The position numbers and the translations under genes are program-made. A DNA stretch of 64,000 nt from GCA-2720975 sp964467985 (lineage in GTDB: Bacteria > Planctomycetota > UBA1135 > GCA-002686595), in assembly GCA_964467985.1 (NCBI GenBank), contig CAYXTP010000005.1, forward strand, positions 208,945 through 272,944, read 5' to 3'. This document shows positions 51,533-61,054 of this stretch, piece after piece. Numbering within the stretch: the stretch's first letter is position 1; each line of letters starts with the position of its first letter. The notes under the pieces are model-generated. The model saw nothing but the letters and a program-made list of their open reading frames with translations. It was not told where the DNA came from and did not search any database.

Positions 51533-52504
51533 ATGCAAGAAGCCAAGAACATCTGGTTCAACGGATCGCTGGTCCCCTGGAAGGACGCGAACATTCATGT
51601 CCTCAGCCACGCCATGCACTACGGCAGCGGGGCTTTCGAGGGCATGCGCGCCTATGACATCAACGGTCAGGCGGCCATCGTGGGGCTCGAGGCCCACGTT
51701 CAGCGGCTCTTTGACTCCTGCCGCGTGCTCTACATGGACCTGCCCTTTAGCCCCCATCAGGTGGCCGAGGCGATCAAGGGGACGATTCAAAGCAATGGGC
51801 ACACGGCCTGCTACATCCGGCCTATCGCCTATCGGGGATACGCGGAGCTGCGAGTCTCCCCCGAGGCCTGCCCGGTTGAATTGGCCATCGCGACTTATCC
51901 CTGGGGCGCGTACCACGGCTCGGAGGGCCTCGAACAAGGCGTAGACGTGGGTGTCTCCAGCTGGCGGCGAATGGCGCCCGACACCCACCCCGCAATGGCC
52001 AAGGTCACGGGCAATTACGTCAACTCCATGCTGGTCGTCATGGAAGCCAAGCGCCACGGGTACGCTGAGGGCATCGTGCTCGACACGGCCGGATACGTCA
52101 GCGAGGGCAGCGGCGAGAATCTGTTCTTCGTGAAGGATGGCGTCGTGCTCACGCCCGCACTTGGGGACTCGATCCTTCCCGGGATTACGCGGGCCTACGT
52201 CATCCAGCTCTGCAAGGAGCTCGGCCTGCCCGTGAATGAGACGCGTATTGTTCGCGAGATGATGTACAACGCGGATGAGATGTTCATGACCGGAACCGCG
52301 GCTGAGATCACACCAGTGCGCAGTGTGGACCATCACACCATTGGCGAGGGCAAGCCCGGGCCAATCACCCGACGCCTGCAGGAGGAGTTCTTTGGAATCC
52401 TCAAGGGCCAGAAGGAGGATCGTCACGAATGGTTGACGTTCGTTGACAGTGCGCCGTCGGGTGATGCTCGCGCCGTAGGTGCTGGATCGGGCAGCGAGGG
52501 CTAG
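51533..52504 (+). CDS. ilvE: Branched-chain amino acid aminotransferase
   Basis: A 323-residue fold-type IV PLP enzyme. The PLP lysine is Lys157 in PAMAKVTGNYVNS; the motif SEGSGENLFFVKDG follows the cofactor site and GTAAEITPV the phosphate-binding turn. It interconverts Val, Leu and Ile with their 2-oxoacids using glutamate. ATG 51533 gives the usual family size; a frame from 51380 is rejected because the added part is not conserved in character. It is followed 5 bases later by the dehydrogenase gene. Confidence 0.95.
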   Translation: MQEAKNIWFNGSLVPWKDANIHVLSHAMHYGSGAFEGMRAYDINGQAAIVGLEAHVQRLFDSCRVLYMDLPFSPHQVAEAIKGTIQSNGHTACYIRPIAYRGYAELRVSPEACPVELAIATYPWGAYHGSEGLEQGVDVGVSSWRRMAPDTHPAMAKVTGNYVNSMLVVMEAKRHGYAEGIVLDTAGYVSEGSGENLFFVKDGVVLTPALGDSILPGITRAYVIQLCKELGLPVNETRIVREMMYNADEMFMTGTAAEITPVRSVDHHTIGEGKPGPITRRLQEEFFGILKGQKEDRHEWLTFVDSAPSGDARAVGAGSGSEG

Positions 52505-52509
52505 GGCGC

Positions 52510-55071
52510 TTGGGCATTTCCGGGGGGCAGAGATCGCTTGCAGCCGCCGCCATGTTGGTCATGGCCTTGGCCGGCCCGGCCGTGGCACAGAACGGGGATG
52601 CCAAGGGCGAGGTGCAAGCGGACCTGCCTGCAGATCTGGAGGTCCCCGCCGCGCCCGCCCTCTCTGCAAAAGACGAACTGAAGACATTCACCCTGGCTCC
52701 AGGCCTGCGCGTCGAACTCGTGGCAGCCGAACCCCTGCTCGACGACCCGATTGCCGCCGAGTTCGACGAGCGTGGCAGGTTATGGGTGGTCGAGATGCTG
52801 GGCTACATGCCCAATGTCGACGGTACGCAGGAGGCGCAGCCCGTGGGCAAGATTGCCATTCTCACCGATGAAGATGGGGACGGCCGCATGGACTCCCGCA
52901 CGGTCTTCATGGATGACCTAGTCTTGCCACGATCGGTGCACCCTTGCCTGGATGGAGCGCTCGTAATCTTGCCCGGCGAGGTTCTCTTCTGCCGTGATGA
53001 GAATGACGACGGAGTGGCGGATTCACGCGAGGTCATCGACACCTACAACGGCGGCATTGCTAGCCCGGAGCACTCACTCAATGGGTTCGAGCGTACGCTG
53101 GACAACTGGTATCGCTGCGCCAACGGCGGGGTCAAGTACCGCCCGCGCGACGGTCGGTGGGAACGCGGGCTAACAACGGGCGGAGGACAGTGGGGCATCA
53201 CCAAGGATGACCTGGGTCGCGTGATGTTCAATGGCAACTCTGACCCCCTCAGGGGCGACCTCTTCCCTTCTGTCTACAGCCTGCGCAATCCGAGCCTGGG
53301 CAAGTTGGCAGGCATGAACACGCGCTTCGCCCATGACTTCGCGACTTGGCCCGTACGCATCACACCGGGCGTCAATCGTGGGTATCGGCCAGCGACCCTG
53401 AGGGACGACTTTACTCTGCGCAGCGTGACCGGAACTTGCGGACCGCACATCTTCCGAGGCACGGGCTTGGGAACAGAGTTCAGGGGAGATGCTTTCGTGC
53501 CTGAGCCTTGCGGGAATTTGATCAAGCGCTATCGCATGGTGGCGAAGAACGGGCTGGGCTTGGACGCGCAGTTGGCCTATCAGGGCCGCGAGTTCCTGGC
53601 TTCAACCGACGAGCGCTTCCGGCCGGTCAACGCTTTCGGCGGTCCGGATGGCGGGTTGTATGTGGTCGATCTATACCGGGGCATTCTCCAGCATCGCCTG
53701 TTTGTGACGAGCTTCCTGCGCAAGCAGATCCTAGAGCGCGGACTCGACAAGCCCCTGGGTCTGGGGCGCATCTGGCGTATCGTGGAGGAGAGTCACGAGA
53801 TTCCGGAACCCGTGGATCTCAGCCAATCGAGCTGGACCGAACTCGTCCAAGCCCTGGCCTCAGACAACGGCTGGTTGCGCGACACGGCACAACGTCTGCT
53901 GGTTGAAGAGTGGGAGGAGGACCCCTACGTCGAGGACCTACTTGTGAAGTTGGCCCAGGAGTCTCCGAACCCCCTCGGGCGTATGCACTCCCTATGGACG
54001 TTGGACGGCGTGGGCACGGTGGACCGCGACCTGATTCTGGCAGCCATCGCCGACCCGGACCCGCGCGTAGCCGCCGCAGCCGTGCGCGTCGGTGAGGAGT
54101 ATCTTTCCACGGCGCGGGAGGTGATTGTCCAAGCCGTGGCAGATCTGGCCATGGCAACCGAAGACCAACGCCTGCGGCATCAGTGCGTGCTCTCCTTGGG
54201 TGCCGTACAAACGGCGATTGGAGATCGCGCCCTGGCCCGGATTCTCACTCACGATTGCTCGACCGCGGAGATTCGAAGCGCGGCGATCAGCGGGCTGTAC
54301 ACACGCGAGGCGCAGTTCGTGTCCATGTTGCTTGCCGACCCGGCTTGGGCAGAGGAGACACCTGGTCGAGTCAGTCTCCTGCGTCAACTCGCGCGGTGTG
54401 TAGCCCGGCAGGGGACCGCTGGGCCGCTCGAGGACTTGTTGCGCTGGTCATCCGAACAGACCGCGGAAGGGGCCTGGCGTGCAAACGCGCTGTGTGCGGG
54501 CATTCTGTCCGGACGTTCCAAGGGGCCGAAGGGCAGCTTGCGGCCCGTGATGATCTCTTCCGCCCTGGCCGGACTAACGCAGTTGTCCGAGGTCTTGGGC
54601 AAGAAGGGCCCAGAGACGCTTGAGGCCATCGGGTGGCCGGGCAAGCCTGGGCTACCCGAAGACTTGGTCATTCGACCTTTGACGGTTTCTGAGCAGGCTA
54701 GATTTGAACGCGGTGCGCTGGTGTTCCGCGATCTGTGTTCCACCTGTCACCAACCATCGGGTCGCGGGCAAGAGGGTATGGCTCCCCCTCTGCGCGGTTC
54801 GGAATGGGTCTTTGGGAGCGAGGAAAGCTTGGTCCGGATCCTGGCGCACGGCCTGTACGGGCCGATCGAAGTGGATGGCAAACAGTGGGACATGGAAATG
54901 CCCGCCTTCTCAAGTAGCCCCGAGGAGCTCGCTTCGATCCTCACCTACATCCGCCGCGAGTGGGGGCATGGAGCGGATCCGGTCGCCCCCGAATCTGTGC
55001 AACGCATCCTGCATGAGTGCGGGCCACGGGCTGGTGCTTGGACGGCGGCGGAACTCGAGGACCTGCGCTAG
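52510..55071 (+). CDS. PVC-type haem-binding dehydrogenase with HEAT repeats and cytochrome c
   Basis: An 853-residue secreted protein. A signal (about 1-26, TTG start at 52510) is followed by a propeller of the putative membrane-bound dehydrogenase type (about 50-420: AAEPLLDDPIAAEFDERGRLWVVE, ending GLGRIWRIV). HEAT-like repeats occupy about 430-640, and a PVC-type haem site CSTCH (Cys743, Cys746, His747) is at the end. Such proteins are abundant in planctomycetes and may oxidise sugars at the envelope. The alternative ATG at 52552 would give a poor signal. It starts the carbohydrate-type cluster to 62.2 kb. Confidence 0.9.
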   Translation: MGISGGQRSLAAAAMLVMALAGPAVAQNGDAKGEVQADLPADLEVPAAPALSAKDELKTFTLAPGLRVELVAAEPLLDDPIAAEFDERGRLWVVEMLGYMPNVDGTQEAQPVGKIAILTDEDGDGRMDSRTVFMDDLVLPRSVHPCLDGALVILPGEVLFCRDENDDGVADSREVIDTYNGGIASPEHSLNGFERTLDNWYRCANGGVKYRPRDGRWERGLTTGGGQWGITKDDLGRVMFNGNSDPLRGDLFPSVYSLRNPSLGKLAGMNTRFAHDFATWPVRITPGVNRGYRPATLRDDFTLRSVTGTCGPHIFRGTGLGTEFRGDAFVPEPCGNLIKRYRMVAKNGLGLDAQLAYQGREFLASTDERFRPVNAFGGPDGGLYVVDLYRGILQHRLFVTSFLRKQILERGLDKPLGLGRIWRIVEESHEIPEPVDLSQSSWTELVQALASDNGWLRDTAQRLLVEEWEEDPYVEDLLVKLAQESPNPLGRMHSLWTLDGVGTVDRDLILAAIADPDPRVAAAAVRVGEEYLSTAREVIVQAVADLAMATEDQRLRHQCVLSLGAVQTAIGDRALARILTHDCSTAEIRSAAISGLYTREAQFVSMLLADPAWAEETPGRVSLLRQLARCVARQGTAGPLEDLLRWSSEQTAEGAWRANALCAGILSGRSKGPKGSLRPVMISSALAGLTQLSEVLGKKGPETLEAIGWPGKPGLPEDLVIRPLTVSEQARFERGALVFRDLCSTCHQPSGRGQEGMAPPLRGSEWVFGSEESLVRILAHGLYGPIEVDGKQWDMEMPAFSSSPEELASILTYIRREWGHGADPVAPESVQRILHECGPRAGAWTAAELEDLR

Positions 55072-55084
55072 AACCGGGCGATTT

Positions 55085-57043
55085 CTACAGGCGCCGAACC
55101 TGTGGGTCGCGCCACATGTAGCGTCCGCGATTGCCGTTGTGGACCTGCAGGCCGAAAAAGCCTTTGAGCAGCGGATCATCATCGACGAGGTGGGCGGTGG
55201 GGACTCCATTGACCCACACGCGCAGGTCGTTGCCCTTGGCCTGGATGAAGTAGTGGTTCCATTCGGCCAGGCGGAAGGCCTCGCGGCCGGCCGGATGGTC
55301 CTCGAGATTGGCGATCCAGGCCCTGCGCCCTTCCTCAAAGATGCCCCCGGACCAGGAGCGGGCACTACAATCAATCTCAGCCTGGTAGCCAAAGACCACG
55401 TCATCCTTCTCGCGGTAGTCGGAACGGAACTGGATGCCAGAGTTTCCGGTCTCATCCACGCGCACATCGACCTGAAACTGGAAGTCCGCGAACAATTCGT
55501 CTGTTACGAGGAAGGAGTTGCGAGGCAAGTGCCCATCGAAGTCCCCGATGATGGTGTCTTGCTCGCGCACGTAGCGGCCCTTGCCCCGCGCAGTCCAGCC
55601 CTGCAGGCCGTCTCCCTTCAGCAACGAATCCCACCCGTCCTGCAGGTCGAGATCTCGAATTCGAATGGAGCGATACCACACTTCGCCACCGTGGTCTTGG
55701 AGCAGGATGTGGCCCGGTTGTTCGCTGGCGAACCCAGGTACCGACTTGAACTTGCTCTTCGCCACGCGCTGGGCCCAATCCTCACTACCCACTTCAGCGC
55801 TGAGGATCTGTTGACCGTTGAGCCAGTGTTCGATGTGCCCACCGCGGCAGACGATGCGCGAAAGGTTGAAGGTGCCGGCGTGTTGCAGTTGTTTGTCTCC
55901 CGCCGCCACGAGTGCGTAGAGGGACCCGGCTGCGGAGAGGGCGTTGTCGTCTTCATCTGTCCCTGCGTCGTCGAGGATCTGAAATTCTGGCCCCAACAAC
56001 GCGTTGTTCACCCGCTGGACCCTGTACTTCACGCCGCTGTTCGTACCCCGCGCCACCTTCCATTCGAAGGCCAGCTCGAAGTTGGTGTAGGTGTCGATTG
56101 AGAGCAGATCGCCGCCGCCGGACGCGCGTCGTAGGCAGCCGCTCTGGACGGTCCAGCCCTTCTTGGGGAAGCCCGTGCCATTGGCCGCGCTCCAGCCACG
56201 AGTGGACTGACCATCAAAGATCAAGCGCCACCCGGCGCGCGCTTCCTCCGCCGTCACGTAGTTCGGCCTTCTCAGGCCGTCAGTGACCTCACCCGTGGCC
56301 GCCCACTGCGTGCCGCGCACGATCAGGCTACGCAGCTGCGGGTCGTAGTGGGAGACCTTGGTCTGCTCCTGTCCCTTCCAGACGTGGGCCAGCGGCGTGT
56401 GGAACATGCGCCCCTTACCGAAGGTGCCCACGATGATCATTGGTTCATCCTCGCCAGTGCCGCCGCTCTCCTTGCTGGAATGGGAGACGCCGATGACCTT
56501 GCGCTCGTAGCCTTCAGCCCTCACGAGTCGGTGGTAGAGCTCGTCGGGGTGATCGACGAAGCCCGGCATGGTGGCGGTGATGGGATGGTCGTAGTCAAGC
56601 ACCTCGAGCCCAAAGGAATGGAATCGCCCGTGGCCGGTTCCTTGACGCCACAGGTGTCCGACAAGCTGTTCAAACTCGACCCAACCGGTGAACGCATTGT
56701 TCGCAGCGTGAATGACACTGACCCCAGTTCCACCGCGGACGGCTTCAAGGAAAGCCTCCTCCGCGCCAGCTCCCCAGCGCGGCCCGTTGTAATCGAGAAC
56801 CAGAACCTTGTAGCGACTCAGTTTCTTCTTGTCGGCTAGGTCCTTGGCCGGTTCGTAGGTGATCGTGACGTCGAAGAGGCCACTCTCGTTCAACATGGAC
56901 TCGAGTGAGGGCGTCGTCCACTCCCAGTCGTGGTTGTTCGCACCCGACACGATCAGGACGGGGATCTTGTCCTCAGCTTGCAGGTTACTCGTGGGAAGCA
57001 GGGCGGCGGCGACAAGGAGAGCTGTGCGTAGGGGTCGGTTCAT
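55085..57043 (-). CDS. Secreted ThuA - DUF1080 protein
   Basis: A 652-residue exported protein (signal about 1-23, ending NLQAE). A ThuA (trehalose utilisation-like) domain covers about 26-230 (SGANNHDWEWTTPSLESML; WGAGAEEAFLEAVRGG), followed by two DUF1080 (3-keto-glucoside hydrolase-like) domains at about 265-440 and 465-650. DUF1080 proteins are linked to breakdown of 3-keto-disaccharides. It is convergent to the dehydrogenase and on the opposite strand from the PHP gene. ATG 57043 is chosen over a far longer frame. Acting together with the neighbouring redox proteins on glycans is a plausible inference. Confidence 0.88.
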   Translation of the reverse strand: MNRPLRTALLVAAALLPTSNLQAEDKIPVLIVSGANNHDWEWTTPSLESMLNESGLFDVTITYEPAKDLADKKKLSRYKVLVLDYNGPRWGAGAEEAFLEAVRGGTGVSVIHAANNAFTGWVEFEQLVGHLWRQGTGHGRFHSFGLEVLDYDHPITATMPGFVDHPDELYHRLVRAEGYERKVIGVSHSSKESGGTGEDEPMIIVGTFGKGRMFHTPLAHVWKGQEQTKVSHYDPQLRSLIVRGTQWAATGEVTDGLRRPNYVTAEEARAGWRLIFDGQSTRGWSAANGTGFPKKGWTVQSGCLRRASGGGDLLSIDTYTNFELAFEWKVARGTNSGVKYRVQRVNNALLGPEFQILDDAGTDEDDNALSAAGSLYALVAAGDKQLQHAGTFNLSRIVCRGGHIEHWLNGQQILSAEVGSEDWAQRVAKSKFKSVPGFASEQPGHILLQDHGGEVWYRSIRIRDLDLQDGWDSLLKGDGLQGWTARGKGRYVREQDTIIGDFDGHLPRNSFLVTDELFADFQFQVDVRVDETGNSGIQFRSDYREKDDVVFGYQAEIDCSARSWSGGIFEEGRRAWIANLEDHPAGREAFRLAEWNHYFIQAKGNDLRVWVNGVPTAHLVDDDPLLKGFFGLQVHNGNRGRYMWRDPQVRRL

Positions 57044-57130
57044 AGGGGCTCCAGTATGGCCGAGGATACTGAAAGTGCTTGCACACCGCTCATTGCCGCT
57101 GGAGTAGCCTCGGGGTACGAGGCCTACCCC

Positions 57131-58360
57131 ATGATCCGATCCCTGCTTGCTGTTTCGTCCTGTGCCCTGCTTTGGTTTGCGTTGGTCGCTGGCGAGAGCG
57201 CGCCCGAATTGCGCTGGTGGAAGGGCAACACCCACACCCACACCCTGTGGAGTGATGGCCGCGCTGCGCCCGAGTGGGCCGCCAAACAGTATGTGGATGG
57301 CGGTTACGACTTCCTCGTGCTCTCGGATCACAACACGCTCCAGGAAGGCGAACGTTGGTTCCCGATTTCTGAGGACGGAAGCAAGCGTCTGAGTGCCAAG
57401 GAGTTCGATGGTCTGGTGGCCGCATTCGGAGCCGAGGCCATTGATGTGCGCGAGACAGAATCCGGTCGCGAAATGCGTCTGCTGACCTTGCCCGAGCTAC
57501 GCGGGCGGTTCGAGTCCGCGGGGGAGTTCCTGTTCATCCAAGGGGAAGAAGTCACCAGCCACTTCCGCTCCGAAGGCGAGAAACCGGTGAACTACCCGGT
57601 GCACATCAACGCCATCAATATCGACGACTACATCGCCCCGCGCGGGGGAACGTCCGTGGGAGACCTGCTCAACAAGAGCTTGCAGGCGATCACCGCACAC
57701 GGCGAAGAGACCGGACGGCCCGTGCTGGCTCACCTAAACCACCCGAACTTCGGATGGGGGGTGACGTGGCAGGACGTGGCTCGCATGGGTGCCGACCATT
57801 TCTTCGAGGTCTACAACGGACATCGAGGAGTGCGGAACAAAGGGGACGCCAACCACCTCTCCACCGAGTCGATTTGGGACCAGGCCATGACCTTGCGTCT
57901 GACCGCTCTGGGTCTCGGCCCCCTCTACGGAGTGGCTACGGACGACGCCCACGACTACTACGGCGGCCTCACGTCCATGACGGGCCGGGGCTGGATCATG
58001 GTGCGCAGCGACAAACTCGACGGGGACTCCATCGTGCGCGCCATGCGTGCCGGAGAGTTCTACGCATCCAGCGGTGTAACTCTGAATGAAATCCAGGCCG
58101 ACGACGACGCGTACAGCCTCTCCATCCGAGCACAAGAGGGAGTGACTTTTGTTACGCGCTTCGTAGGGACGCGGATCATCGACGGCAGCCTCGGCCCAGT
58201 GGGGGAGACGCTGGCTGAGCAAGCGGGGCTAGAGCCCGTCTACAAGCCCAAGGGAGACGAACTCTACGTGCGCGCTGTGGTGACGTCTTCGAGTCTGCAC
58301 CCCAACCCCTACGCCGAAGGGGATCACGAGATGGCTTGGGGCCAACCCTGGGTGCGCTAG
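57131..58360 (+). CDS. Secreted PHP-domain protein
   Basis: A 409-residue exported protein (signal about 1-20). It has a PHP metallohydrolase site: HTHT with His35 and His37 in WKGNTHTHTLWSDG, and LVLSDHNTL in the second motif. Further His residues (LAHLNHPNFGWG; ATDDAHDYYGGL) complete the metal set. PHP enzymes hydrolyse phosphoesters in a two- or three-metal centre. The C-terminal 100 residues form a beta domain. The role beside the degradation cluster is not clear. Its promoter is not obvious; ATG follows CCCC. Confidence 0.85.
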   Translation: MIRSLLAVSSCALLWFALVAGESAPELRWWKGNTHTHTLWSDGRAAPEWAAKQYVDGGYDFLVLSDHNTLQEGERWFPISEDGSKRLSAKEFDGLVAAFGAEAIDVRETESGREMRLLTLPELRGRFESAGEFLFIQGEEVTSHFRSEGEKPVNYPVHINAINIDDYIAPRGGTSVGDLLNKSLQAITAHGEETGRPVLAHLNHPNFGWGVTWQDVARMGADHFFEVYNGHRGVRNKGDANHLSTESIWDQAMTLRLTALGLGPLYGVATDDAHDYYGGLTSMTGRGWIMVRSDKLDGDSIVRAMRAGEFYASSGVTLNEIQADDDAYSLSIRAQEGVTFVTRFVGTRIIDGSLGPVGETLAEQAGLEPVYKPKGDELYVRAVVTSSSLHPNPYAEGDHEMAWGQPWVR

Positions 58361-58363
58361 GGC

Positions 58364-61054
58364 TCAGTCGACCACGCGGACTTCGAGGTTCTTGACGCTG
58401 ACCGTCGAAGCTGCGTGCGCGTGCCGGATGGCGATACGGCCGGGACCGAAGCGCTTGTCGTAGTCAAGGCAGTCACTGAGCAAGACGCCGTTGACCCAAG
58501 CGCGGATGTGTGTGCCGGCCTCGGTCTCGCGCACCGAGACGAAGTATCGGAACCACGTGTCCGCTGGGATGAGTTGCGCACGAATGCTGCTGAGTCCCAA
58601 GAGGCTGCCCGTCTTGGCCGTGTCCGGGTGTGAGCTGTTGATGCAAGCCTGGTAGCCAAGCGGTTCCGTCGCGGACGGCTGAACTCTAAACAGCAAGCCA
58701 GCCAGCCCCCCGTCTGAGACCTTGACCCTGGCCCTCATATCAAAGTTGCGGTAATCGTTGCGAGTGCTGAGCAGATAGCCGCGCGGGCCACTGGCGACCA
58801 AGGTCCTGTCGTCGAGTTCCCACTCCGCGTCCCCTTCGAGAATCCAGTCGTCGAACTCCTCCTCGGGAAACACCGGAGCCCAGACGGGATTCTCCTCCTG
58901 AGGATCGGGTGTCGGGGAACTGCGCTGCAGGGGGCGAACGCGGATGTCCCTGAACGCCACAGGCCCTTGGGTGCCCTGCAACAAGAGAGGCCCTGCGGGT
59001 CCCTCGCCCTTGAATTGTGCCGAGGACGAGACTCCGGGCAGGTCGACTCCCTCCAACACCGTTCGGCCATCGATCGCGATCTGCTCGATGCGCGCATCCG
59101 CAACCTTGTCTTCGCTTTCGAATCGCGGGGCGCGGAAACGAAGATCCACCTCGTGCCATTCGCCCGCATGGCGATAAGCGTTCTGCCGGGCCGAAATCGT
59201 GTCCCAGCCCTCCCCGCCCGCGAGGCTGCCACAGACGTCCAGGCTGCCGTCCGCGTCCTTAGGGGAGTCGGTCAGCAGCACCTCGTAGCGCCCCATCAAC
59301 AGGATGCCCGACTGCCCAGCCTCCGGCAGCATGAACCCCAAGTGCACCTCGCAGTCTCCGAACTCGTTCTTGGAGACGTAATCACTGGCCTGGTCGCCGG
59401 TGTTCACCAGGGCACCATTGCCGGGAGTGATGTCGAATCGAGTTCCATCGTTGCGGTTGATTTCCGCATTCACCGTCTCCCAACCGGTGGAATCAAATCG
59501 GTCCTGAGGGTCGCCCCAGGAGAGCATCATCCAGCCCTCCTGGCCGGTTTCCTTACTCGGCGGCGGCGGCACGATCTTGCTCACGTGCGCCGCGGTGAGC
59601 GGGCCCTCGGGCAGTTGGTTGATGGTATACGCAAACTCCGTGTGCAGGAGCGGTTCGCCCGTCTCGGAGACAATTCCGGAGAGCTGAACTCTCGCCACCA
59701 TGGCCGGCGTGAGGCGCGCGGTCCTGATTTGCAGTCGAGTTCGGTCGCCGGAGAGTTCGCAGCTCGTCACTCCCACGGGGGTCGTGTGTTGCGGCGGGCT
59801 GCCATACTCCCACCAGTAGTTGTAGTCGTACTGGTACAGGCTTGCGTTGTCGGCGGTCAGCGGGGCGTCTGCGGCCAATGGTTGGGTGAACTCGATATCA
59901 AACCCGCCCTGCTGCAGGTGCACGTCCTGAATCTCAAGCGGCTTGCGACCCGTCCAGCGCACGCGGGCGAGCCCGTCCGCAGGGGCTCTCCCGCCCCAAC
60001 CGCGGTTGGTCATGCCGCAAAACAGACTGCCTTTCGGGCTGAACAGGACCCGCGCGACGGAACCAATGTCCTGTCGGAAGGTCTGAATCCAACCTTGGTA
60101 CTCTCCGCGTACCTTCTCCATGTTGCAGCGCAGAACCATGCCGTTGGTGAGTTCCGCCACGAACAGATCGTCGGCAAAGGGGCCAAAGGCCCCGGCGCTG
60201 CTGTCGTGGGTCAGATTGCCCGTCGAACGCGACCATTCGTAGGGGATCCAAACCGCTGCGGGCATGCGGTCGCTGGCGGCGGCCGGAGGGGGTACCTCGT
60301 CGCTGGCCTTGGTGCCCGAGGCAAGGTACTCGGGCGTCCACTCCAAGGAGGCGGGGTGCCCGTAGAATCCCCCTTGCACCAAGTGGTAAATGGGGCTCGA
60401 TGCGCACCAATCCCCTTGGTTGTCGGTGACAAAAATATCTCCCAACGCGTTTTGGCCAACCCCACAGGGTGAGCGGAAGCCGCTGGCCCAGGGCGTAATC
60501 TCCCCGTCCGGTGAAATGCGCAGGGCCCATCCCCGATAGGGCACAGGTGACTTGCCATGCCACCACTTGGGGCTGAAGAACGCGACGTTCAGGGTCACAA
60601 AGAAATTGCCCGCCTCGTCACGCGGCAGTCCGAACGCGAACTCGTGGTAGTTCCCGGACAGGCCCCACCCGTTACAGATCGTGTCGGTCTGATCGCAGAC
60701 CCCGTCGCCATCGGTGTCGCGCAGGCGTGAGAGCTCACCGCGTTGAACCACATGGATGTCCCCGTCGACGATGTTCATGCCCAGGCCTTCCCGCAGACCC
60801 TCGGTGAACAGTCTCCAACGGGCGTCCTGGACGTTCTCGACCTCGGGGTTCTCGAGGATCCACACCTGCCCGCGTCTCGTGGAGAGGGCCAATTCACCGT
60901 TCGGCAGGAGCCCCATGCCGCCCACTTCCAAGCGCACGCCGTCGGGTACGGGAAAGTGCTCGACCGTGTAGTAGTCGCTCTCGTTCCCAATCTGCTCCGG
61001 ACTCGGATTGGGCCCCTGTGTGAAAAGGGGCAGGATCAGTGCGAGTGTGCTCAT
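58364..61054 (-). CDS. Secreted propeller - DUF1080 protein
   Basis: An 896-residue exported protein with a short signal. Residues about 25-395 form a sorbosone/PQQ-type propeller (LLPNGELALSTRRGQVWILENPE; YHEFAFGLPRDEAGNFFVTLN; GFYGHPASLEWTPEYLA). Beta regions follow at about 400-520 and two DUF1080-like domains at about 540-700 and 715-895. No haem site lies in it; the neighbouring cytochrome c may accept electrons. Its ATG overlaps the stop of the cytochrome gene (TCAT), so the two are translationally coupled. Oxidation and cleavage of 3-keto-type glycosides is inferred. Confidence 0.85.
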   Translation of the reverse strand: MSTLALILPLFTQGPNPSPEQIGNESDYYTVEHFPVPDGVRLEVGGMGLLPNGELALSTRRGQVWILENPEVENVQDARWRLFTEGLREGLGMNIVDGDIHVVQRGELSRLRDTDGDGVCDQTDTICNGWGLSGNYHEFAFGLPRDEAGNFFVTLNVAFFSPKWWHGKSPVPYRGWALRISPDGEITPWASGFRSPCGVGQNALGDIFVTDNQGDWCASSPIYHLVQGGFYGHPASLEWTPEYLASGTKASDEVPPPAAASDRMPAAVWIPYEWSRSTGNLTHDSSAGAFGPFADDLFVAELTNGMVLRCNMEKVRGEYQGWIQTFRQDIGSVARVLFSPKGSLFCGMTNRGWGGRAPADGLARVRWTGRKPLEIQDVHLQQGGFDIEFTQPLAADAPLTADNASLYQYDYNYWWEYGSPPQHTTPVGVTSCELSGDRTRLQIRTARLTPAMVARVQLSGIVSETGEPLLHTEFAYTINQLPEGPLTAAHVSKIVPPPPSKETGQEGWMMLSWGDPQDRFDSTGWETVNAEINRNDGTRFDITPGNGALVNTGDQASDYVSKNEFGDCEVHLGFMLPEAGQSGILLMGRYEVLLTDSPKDADGSLDVCGSLAGGEGWDTISARQNAYRHAGEWHEVDLRFRAPRFESEDKVADARIEQIAIDGRTVLEGVDLPGVSSSAQFKGEGPAGPLLLQGTQGPVAFRDIRVRPLQRSSPTPDPQEENPVWAPVFPEEEFDDWILEGDAEWELDDRTLVASGPRGYLLSTRNDYRNFDMRARVKVSDGGLAGLLFRVQPSATEPLGYQACINSSHPDTAKTGSLLGLSSIRAQLIPADTWFRYFVSVRETEAGTHIRAWVNGVLLSDCLDYDKRFGPGRIAIRHAHAASTVSVKNLEVRVVD